NCBI GenBank assembly: GCA_947561395.2
Contig: OX387182.1
Coordinates: 6,372,595-6,436,594, forward strand
Length of the DNA stretch: 64,000 nt
Origin: Buxus sempervirens
Lineage: Eukaryota; Streptophyta; Magnoliopsida; Buxales; Buxaceae
Direction: 5' to 3'
Shown piece by piece: positions 50,101 to 59,100 of the stretch. The notes under the pieces were generated by a model that was not told the origin of the DNA, made no database searches, and saw only the letters and a list, made by a program, of their open reading frames with translations. The position numbers and the translations under genes were made by a program. The first letter of the stretch is position 1; the number at the start of each line of letters is the position of its first letter.

Positions 50101-53100
50101 AATCTTCATACCAGTGTTTCCATTTTGGCCAAAATTTTGCTCAAAGTGTGACCCCCCCAACTCCCTACAGCAACGATATTGTCCGCTTTGGCCCACCGGG
50201 CTCACGGTTTTGCTCTTGGGTTTTACCCCAAAAGTCCTCGTTGCTTGAGGGAGTCACAAGCCTACATATATATACCTTCACCTTCCCCTCCCCAAGCAAT
50301 GTGGGATTCGGTATCTCACAACCCACCCCACTTAAGGCATGTACCCGTGCAATGGCCTGCCAACCCATTATCCTAGACCCACCCACATGCATCTACCAAT
50401 GTTTGGGTCCCACATTTTCGGTTGAGGTCCGGCTCTGATACCATTCTATGACACCCTGACTCTCTACAGTAATGATATTGTCCGCTTTGGCCCATGGGGC
50501 CTCACGGTTTTGTTCTTTAGTTTTACTTGAAAAGACCTCACTACTGGAGGGAGTCGAGGCGTCACACAAAGACACCCCAACGATGTGTTTGGTGGTAATT
50601 TTTGAGGTTATTTCACTCTTTTACAAATCAAGCAAAATTATGAGCGGCTCTGTCAAAGCATAGCAGCTTGCTGAGCGAAGCACAAAATTTTTTTTAAAAT
50701 ATGCAAAAAGAGTAATTTTGCTCAATTTGCGCAAAATGTCGCTTGATTTGAGCGAAATTTCTCCTAATCCAAAAAAAACCCCATTTTTTGTTCCTTTCGA
50801 TATTCTAGCTTTTCGGTAGCATGCCGTCGCAAAAATTTCATTTTGTGCCTTGGGCGGCACCCTCAACGGCATCAAAATGGTAAACCTTGCTTCATACAAA
50901 TTGACCAATCCAGAGAGGGAAAGACTAGAATAGGCTAATTATTTCTGAAGGGACCAATGGAGTTTTTTAGCGCACACTTGATTCCCAAACTACCCCTTCT
51001 ACTAATCTGTTATTGGAATTTCTAGAGATCTCCATCACTTCTTAGATTGAAACTTAATCATCTCTATTTTTCTGAATGCCTATTCTTAATTATGGCAAAA
51101 TAACAACCATCCGTTCCTAGACAAATAAGATTTATTCCCTATACTATAATAGAATTTGGACTCATCCTTTTAGAGGTTGTCTTCCTAGAAACATAGACAA
51201 GACAATCTCCAGGGTTCATAGTGGGGCATATTATCTCAAAGCCTCCATGTCTGTCAGGGAATAATATCCCAAGCATTCAAAACCCCTCTTTAATTTGAAT
51301 TCATAGAAAAACCACAGTATAAAATATTAAATCAATTAAAATTATAGTCTTAAATTTAAGAATAACTTTATTGCACAACTTAAACAAAAAAATTCACCAA
51401 ATTCTCAAAGAGAAAGAACTATAGCAAACATCAGCTGAAAAAAATTAAAAATTTTCAAAAATTATAAGAAGTGCAAGTATTTTCGGAATTGCCGACAACT
51501 TTCTAAAATAGATAGAAGTATATATTCAAATTATCATATATTTATGATTTTCATGAATCCATGATTTTATCTAGGACCAAACCTATTTAAATGAATAAAA
51601 AATTACCAGAATATTGTAAACTTGAAATCCAAGATCTCTTGAATAAATTTTTTTTTTATTTGTAGTGAGAAAAGTTTATTAATGGAATTTATCTCTTGAA
51701 TAAAATATTAACCGTCATTGTTGTTCTCTGTGGAATTATTTCACTTTTTATGTAAACGAAGTAACTGAAATTGAATGAGAGTGCTCTTAGGCTTGTAATA
51801 AGTTATAAACCTTTAAATAAGGCCTTAAATTGGATTAGATACCATTTCCTAATAAACAGGATTTTTTTAAGTAAACTCTATAATGCAAATATATTTCAAA
51901 ATTTAATCTCACATCCGGATTTTTGGCAAATACAGCTTGCAGAAGAAGATAGCGCACCCCCCCCCCCCCCCCAGGTTTAATAAGAAGGGTTACTTGGTTG
52001 GTTGCAAACAGGTTTCTAGTGATATCAGTTAGGGATTACTTGCCCTCGATAATGTCTGTCTGAAGAACTCCGCTCTTCCTGGAAAATGGCTCTGGTGGTC
52101 CGGCTAGGAACAAGGAACATTGTGTCACAAAGTAATCCTGAATAAGTATTGAAATCAAAACAATGGGAGGGAAATCAATAGCAATGGTAGTATCCGTTAT
52201 GAGTGTCCTTGGAAATTTATCTTGGTTCTAGCTTCTTATTTTTTGCCTCTAGTGTCTTACCAAACATTGTATGGGGGACAATAAAAAATGTCACCCAAAT
52301 CTAAGAAGTTTCGAAGCAAGAATGTCAAGAAATGAGGACAAAATGGCCTTTTTAAGGGGCAATTCAACTGAATTTAGAAATTTAATTGTCATGTCGTGAC
52401 ATTTTGTCAAAATTTTGCAACATGTCGCGAAATGCAGATAAACTGTCATTTCATGCCAAATGATATTTCACCGATATATCAGTGAAATTTCGCAAAATTG
52501 AAAATGCTGATCCGAATCTTTCAGTGCCCAATTTTATTTTATTCTCCTCAAAAGATCTCTCCAGCCAAGAGGTGGAATTAGTGTTGAAGGATAAGCCATC
52601 TAGCATTTGACTTATCAAACTTGGAAGATGGCCTAATTTTTTTTATTAAGGTTCTCTTTCTTCCTCTAAATTCAAATCGACCACTTGTAATAATATTACT
52701 GCAGTTGAATCTGTTTTAAGCATTGGCGTGGATATAAAGAGTCTTTTGTTTTTATCATTGCCACCAACCCACCCACCACCACCACCACCCCACCCCCAAT
52801 TTATATATATATATATATATATACCCCCACCCAGTAAATCCTGGAATTGTGTTTCCTACAAATGTTTTCTTAACAAAACAGAAGAGTCGGCTCATTCCTT
52901 AAGTAGTATCTCTTAGATTTTCCAAGGAGAAAGTGCTAATTTATGAGTACTCTTAACACCTTCAAATTCAACTTGGTAACTTGAACCCTTTACATGATCT
53001 GACTCCTAGCACATCTAATTGACTCCTAGTAAGAAGGAATAGGTAGCTACATGTTGTCAAAGATCCTCTGATACTGCCCACAGGATTTGCCACAGCAAGA

Positions 53101-56100
53101 CTTGTGGTCAGAAAGAAGAAATAGGCATTTCGATGGCTTCTTGAATTACATCTAGCCAATGAAAATTCCTGTCTGTACTTGTCAAAGATTGCTTAATATT
53201 CTCATGATAGAGGAGGCTGAAATTAACCACCCTTCCACAAAAATCAATCAGTTTTGCCAAAATAGGTAGGGAGTCTGCTTGTGCTGATCTTATGATCCTT
53301 GGTGCTCCTTCTAAAATATACGAAGATTTAATTCCCTTATCAACCTTCCATTTTTTGGGTTCCGAGACGCTCATGGGTGCTGGAATAGAAACTCAAAACT
53401 ATAAACATTAACATTATTTTAACATGTAATGAGCCGGGGCTGGATCAATAACAGGTGGACTCATTGATTTTGAAATTTTTGCCCTTATGTGTCCTAAATA
53501 CTAACGTAGGCAGGGATTTTCCATCAGCTAAGAAAGGCTATATAAAATTTGACTGATCCTTTTGAGAGATTAGATAAAAGGGAGCTGCATTGAATAATTG
53601 GGGTTTTCCTGACCTGATAATCAAGGGATCCCTTTAGTTGTTACGATAATGGACTAAATCAAAGTTTACCATGTGCTGGATTTTCCAAATAAACTTGATG
53701 ATGGTTGGAATCTCAAAGGACGAATTTATCTGTTGCAATCGTGAAATAAGGAAGAAAAGTTCTTTTGGTCAAATAGGTTACATGTACCTATATTTTTTCA
53801 TAATCTTGAATTTTTTTTTCTATACATTCTGCATTCCATAATGGTCTAATTTTTTTATTTTTTGGTTTTTTTTGGTAAAGCCATAATATTCTAGTTGCTG
53901 TATGATAGTTCATATTGTTCATAGAGTGGAGGTATCAAAACACGAAAGGTTTAGTAATACCAGTATTGACAGGTTCTCCTCAAATAACTTATTATCTCTG
54001 TATGCTTCTCTCCCACCCACTTCCCCTATCTTCTCCTTTCTTTAACTTATAGAGAAATGGCATTAAACATTAAAGATTTGCGACTAAATGAACTTGGAAT
54101 TGTGCTCAGAAGTATAAGCAGCTTTTCAGATGGTATAGGCCATTAAGAATTCTTTAAAAGTACAGATACATGAATCTGTCATAAGTCAATGAAAATTTTG
54201 CTATGTTTTGTATCTATCCATAAAGCATATGTCACATAATATGCAAGTAATAAAGTTGTGATAAAAATTCCGTTCATTTCGTATACGTTTAAATGTCTTC
54301 TGCATTTTATTCCTTGTGAGCAAATACACATATATACGAGGCACTACGCTGAACCATATCATGGTTCACTTCTTGAGCCTCATCTCTTTGTTGTTACTTT
54401 CTAACAACTTTATTTGGTAGCTTTAAGACACTGAACATGCATAAGATGATGATCACATGAGATAAGCTATCTTTGCCTTAGTTCTCTTTGTCGAGCTTGT
54501 AAACTGTAGGGCACCAGTTGCTGACTTATTTTGGGTTCTTCCATTGTAGGCAACTTGGATTGGCTACCCAAATACAACTGGTTTACCTACCATTGATTAT
54601 AGAATTACTGATTCGCTAGCTGACCCTCCTGATACAAAACAAAAGTAAGCTTTATTTTTATTTTCAATTTTACGTGCCCTTTATTTTATTAAACCTTAGA
54701 ATGGGTGTTTGTGCCATACCATCTTTTCTAATTCTGGTAAATGACAGGCATGTTGAAGAGTTGGTTAGATTACCTGAATGCTTCCTTTGTTATACACCTT
54801 CCCCTGAGGCTGGGCCTGTTTCTCCAACCCCTGCTCTTTCCAATGGATTCATTACTTTTGGGAGCTTCAATAATTTAGCAAAGGTATTGTTCTCAGTCAA
54901 ATAAAACAATATTCCAAGTGTTGCTGAATCTTTGGTGTAGGTCGTTAATATCTTGATGACTTTGGCTATATTTTCCTATTCTTTTCTTTTTCCAGATTAC
55001 GCCTAAAGTGCTGCAAGTTTGGGCAAGAATATTATGTGCTGTTCCCAACTCTAGACTTGTGGTAAAATGCAAGCCCTTCTGTTGTGATAGTGTTAGACAG
55101 AGGTTTCTTTCGACACTGGAGCAGTTGGGATTGGAATCATTGCGTGTTGATCTTCTGCCTTTAATTCTTCTCAACCATGATCATATGCAAGCATACTCTC
55201 TTATGGATATTAGGTAAAATTTTATTACTACTTGCATCATTAGTAAGTCTTTCTAGCAAAACGTCTCCAGTTTTCTGTACTTTCTGAGACATTTGATACA
55301 CAAATTGAAGTGAATTGGTTGTTCTTTCTGCATGTTTGTTCTTTCAGTGTGATGGTTTATAGGTTCAGTGATTAGCTGTTAACTCTAACTTCCTTGGATA
55401 TCTGCTAACTTGTGATAATTTTATCAGCATAACTATAATGCACCAACTATTCGATGTCAACAACATGAGTTATATCCCTCCAGTTGAATCTTTGAAAAGC
55501 AGTATGTTTGGAAAGGTTTAAAAACTCGCCTGATAACGAGTCTCAAGACCTTGTCTTGGTCAAACTCAGAGGAGTTTTGCTGAGAATGAAATGATTTCGG
55601 TGGTACCAAGTTGGTACCATCCAAGTTGACTCAGTCAAAAGCAGAAACCAGATATCAGAAGAAAAATGAACAGAAACGAGAATCCCCAAAAAAAAGGAGA
55701 AAAAAAAAAACAGAAAGTTTACTTGTACTGGTTCCTGGTTTCTGGTGGCACCAACAGAAACTGGAAACTAGGAAAAGAAAAAACATAAATAGGAGGAAGA
55801 AAAAAATTTCAGAAAGAAAAATAACCGGGGGAGAAGCAGAAAGAACTAGAAACCCGAAACGAGGAAAGAAGAAGAAGAAGAAAAAGAAGGCAAGAATAAC
55901 CTGGGACGAAGGAAGGAAGAAGAAAGTGTGACGAAGGCATGAACAGGTCCCGCTTGTTCTATTTTCCTTCTTCTTCTTCTTCTTCTTCTTCGTCTCCTTC
56001 TCTTCTTGTTCTTCTCTTTCTTTCTTTTTTTTTGATGGTTAATAAGAGCTTTTGTTATTCTTCTCTTTTCCCCGTCTTTTTCTTCTTGATCTTTTTATGT

Positions 56101-59100
56101 TTAATGGTTTCTGGGCCAATCAGCCTATCTTGACCTGATTCGGCTGATATGAATATCGGCCCTGGCCAATACCGAGTCTTCTAACCTTGATCATTGTATT
56201 GTTATTAGACATTTAAGGATGGGACACGAATCCAGACCTCCATACCTATGCAGTGACACTGTTGTTTGTCCTGAATAAAGACTGACCCCATGAATTGGCC
56301 AGTTGATTAATTGCAGCGTCTTCTTATTTTTCCTTTTATTTTTTTTTTCCTTTGGGGTGTCCAGAAATTGTTTGCTTTTATCTGGCTCCTTTCCATGTAA
56401 ATAAATGGCACAGGTAGGGAGGATGCCAACTTGCCCTCTCCCTTTTCAGTGGTGGTTCGTGTATTGATTTGGACTTCGTTAGAATATCAATGGCGTGTTT
56501 TCATTGAAGTCATGGGATTTTTGTTTCCAGCTCTCGCATTTTTAGAGTCCACATAATTTATGATTTTTTTTCTCATATATATCATGCATTTATATCTTTA
56601 ATCATGATATTATCTCTTTAAGAATGATCAGTCTTGATCACGATGTTATTTATTCCATCTAGCTTGGATACTTTTCCATATGCGGGAACAACAACGACAT
56701 GTGAATCATTATACATGGGGGTTCCATGTGTCACTATGGCAGGTTCAGTACACGCCCATAATGTTGGAGTTAGCCTTCTCGGCAAAATTGGTGAGTAAGC
56801 CTCTTTAATTCCTGTATTAGAAGTCCTTTGTTTAGCATCATATTCTGACTATATTGGTGTACTATAATTCATCTTGTGTTTTTGCCTTGAGTATGCATCA
56901 TGTATTTTTCTTCCTTTCGAATCTTAACGTTAACCAAATATATAGCTTTCAAGGCTCAGAATCCTAGAGAAGATAGCTTCTGAACAGATGGAGCTGAAAA
57001 TGGTTCATTCAAAATGAATGGAGCTAGGATAAGGACTTAGATAATGATGATGGTGATGCGCTTGTAATTTTGGTCGACAATATTATGTTTCTTTGCATTA
57101 TTAGGAACTTCACAATGTGAGTGAGATAGAGAGAGAGAGAGGGAGGGAGGGAGGGAGGGAAGGAAACTGATTATAAGATTTTACTGTTTTCTGATATCAT
57201 ATAGCAGGGAACTTAACAGAAAGGTTCCTCTAATGTAATGAACTGGAATATGACACCTATTCCATATAATTCTAGAGAATTCTTTTTTTCCATGTGTACA
57301 AATCCAACCTTTCTAACACTTCCCCTCAAGCTGTAGTATATATGTCATATAAATCCAGCTTGGAACAAATATATAAACTGTGAGATCCCAAAATCCCACA
57401 TTGCTCAGGTAGGAGAAAGTGAAGATCCATATATGTTGGCTTGTGACTTCCTTAAGCAACGAGGCTTTTTAGGGTAAAACCCAGGAACAAGCTCACGAGG
57501 CCCAGTGGGCCAAAGCAAACAACATAATTGCTTGTGGGATCAGTTTGTTATAGAATGGTATCAAAGTTGGACCTGGATCAGAAGTTGTGGGATCCAAACG
57601 TTTCCTATTGTATGTGGGCGGCCTCAGGTTAATGGGCCGGCAAGATACTAGGGCTGGCAGGCTAATACACGGGGGCGTGCAGCCCTTTAGTAGGGTGGAT
57701 TGTGAGATCCCGAGATCCCATATTGCTCAGGTAGGAGAAAGTAAATATCCATGTATGTAGGCTTGTGACTCCCTTGAACAACGAGGCCCTTTTGGGTAAA
57801 ACCCAGGACCATGAGGCCCAATGTGCGAAAGTGGACAGTATCATTGCTAGTGTCATGGTGTTACAAAACAAATCCAACCTTTCTAACACTCCTCCTCAAG
57901 CTGGACTATATGTATCATATAAATCCGGCTTGCAACAAATATAATGTGTCCCTATTCGATGCAAAGCCTTGGTAAAGATATCTGCAAGTTGCTCTCCCTT
58001 ATTTTCTCATGAACATAATGACAATCAACTTCAATTTGTTTAGTACATTCATGAAAGAGTAGATTTGAGGCAATATTTAAATCTGCTTGATTATCCTAGA
58101 ACAGAGGAATTGTAGCAGGAATTGGAAAGCCAATCTCTTGGAAGGTGTTGTAGCCATGTTGACTCACTAGCAGTTTATGCCATGGCTCTGTACTATGCTT
58201 CTGCACTAGATTAAGCCACTACAGTCTATTTCTTGATTCTCCAAGTGACTTAAGTTTTCTCCAAGGAATATGCAATACCCATTAGTTGATCTCCTATCAG
58301 AGGGAGGCCCTGCCCATTTTGCATCAGAGAATCCATCAACCCGAAGGTGCTGATCGTTCCCGTATAATAAACTGTGACCAGGAGAGTTATTCAAGTACTG
58401 AACAATACAAAGAACAGCATCCCAGTGAGGAATCAAGGGTGTCTCCATAAACTGAATCCCTGTACTGATTGCATAGGAGATATCCAGCCTGGTAATTGTG
58501 AAGTAGTAAAGTTTGCCTGCCAGTCTTATGTATCTACCAAGATCGTTGAATTGTTCTCCAACATCTTTCATAAGCTTTTGATTAGGATCCAGTGGCGTGT
58601 CAACTAGTTTGGATCTTGATAATCCAGTTTCATCTAGTAGATCAAGAACATACTTTCTATAAGACAAATAAATTCCTTTCTGAGATCTTCCTACTTCAAT
58701 TCCTAGGAAGTACTGAAGTTTTCTCAGGTCTTTAATGTGAGTTTCTGCTGTAAAAATTGTTTTAGTTTCTCGATGCCCTTCTGTTCATCCCCAGTAATCA
58801 TAATATCATCAATATAGACTACCAGTAGAATATAGATGGCAGTGTTTTCTCAGGTCTTTAATATGAGTTTCTGCTGTAAAAATTGTTAGCAGTGTTTTCT
58901 CAGGTCTTTAATGTGAGTTGCTGCTGTAAAAATTGTTTTAGTTTCTCGATACCCTTCAGTTCATCCTCAGTAATCATAATATCATCAATATAGACTACCA
59001 GTAGAATATAGCTAGCAGTGGTGTGTGGATGAAACACTGAATGATCAGTCTCAAATCGCTGAAGTTCACATTCAATCAGACGGGGTGATTGAATTTTTGA

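Noticed and set aside
53108-53374. 88-codon minus-strand frame, considered as a LINE RNase H or integrase piece
   Set aside because: No catalytic pattern could be placed; kept only as an unassigned note.
55611-55931. 106-codon Lys/Arg-rich open frame
   Set aside because: It is read from a GAA-rich low-complexity block in a repeat; composition alone explains it.
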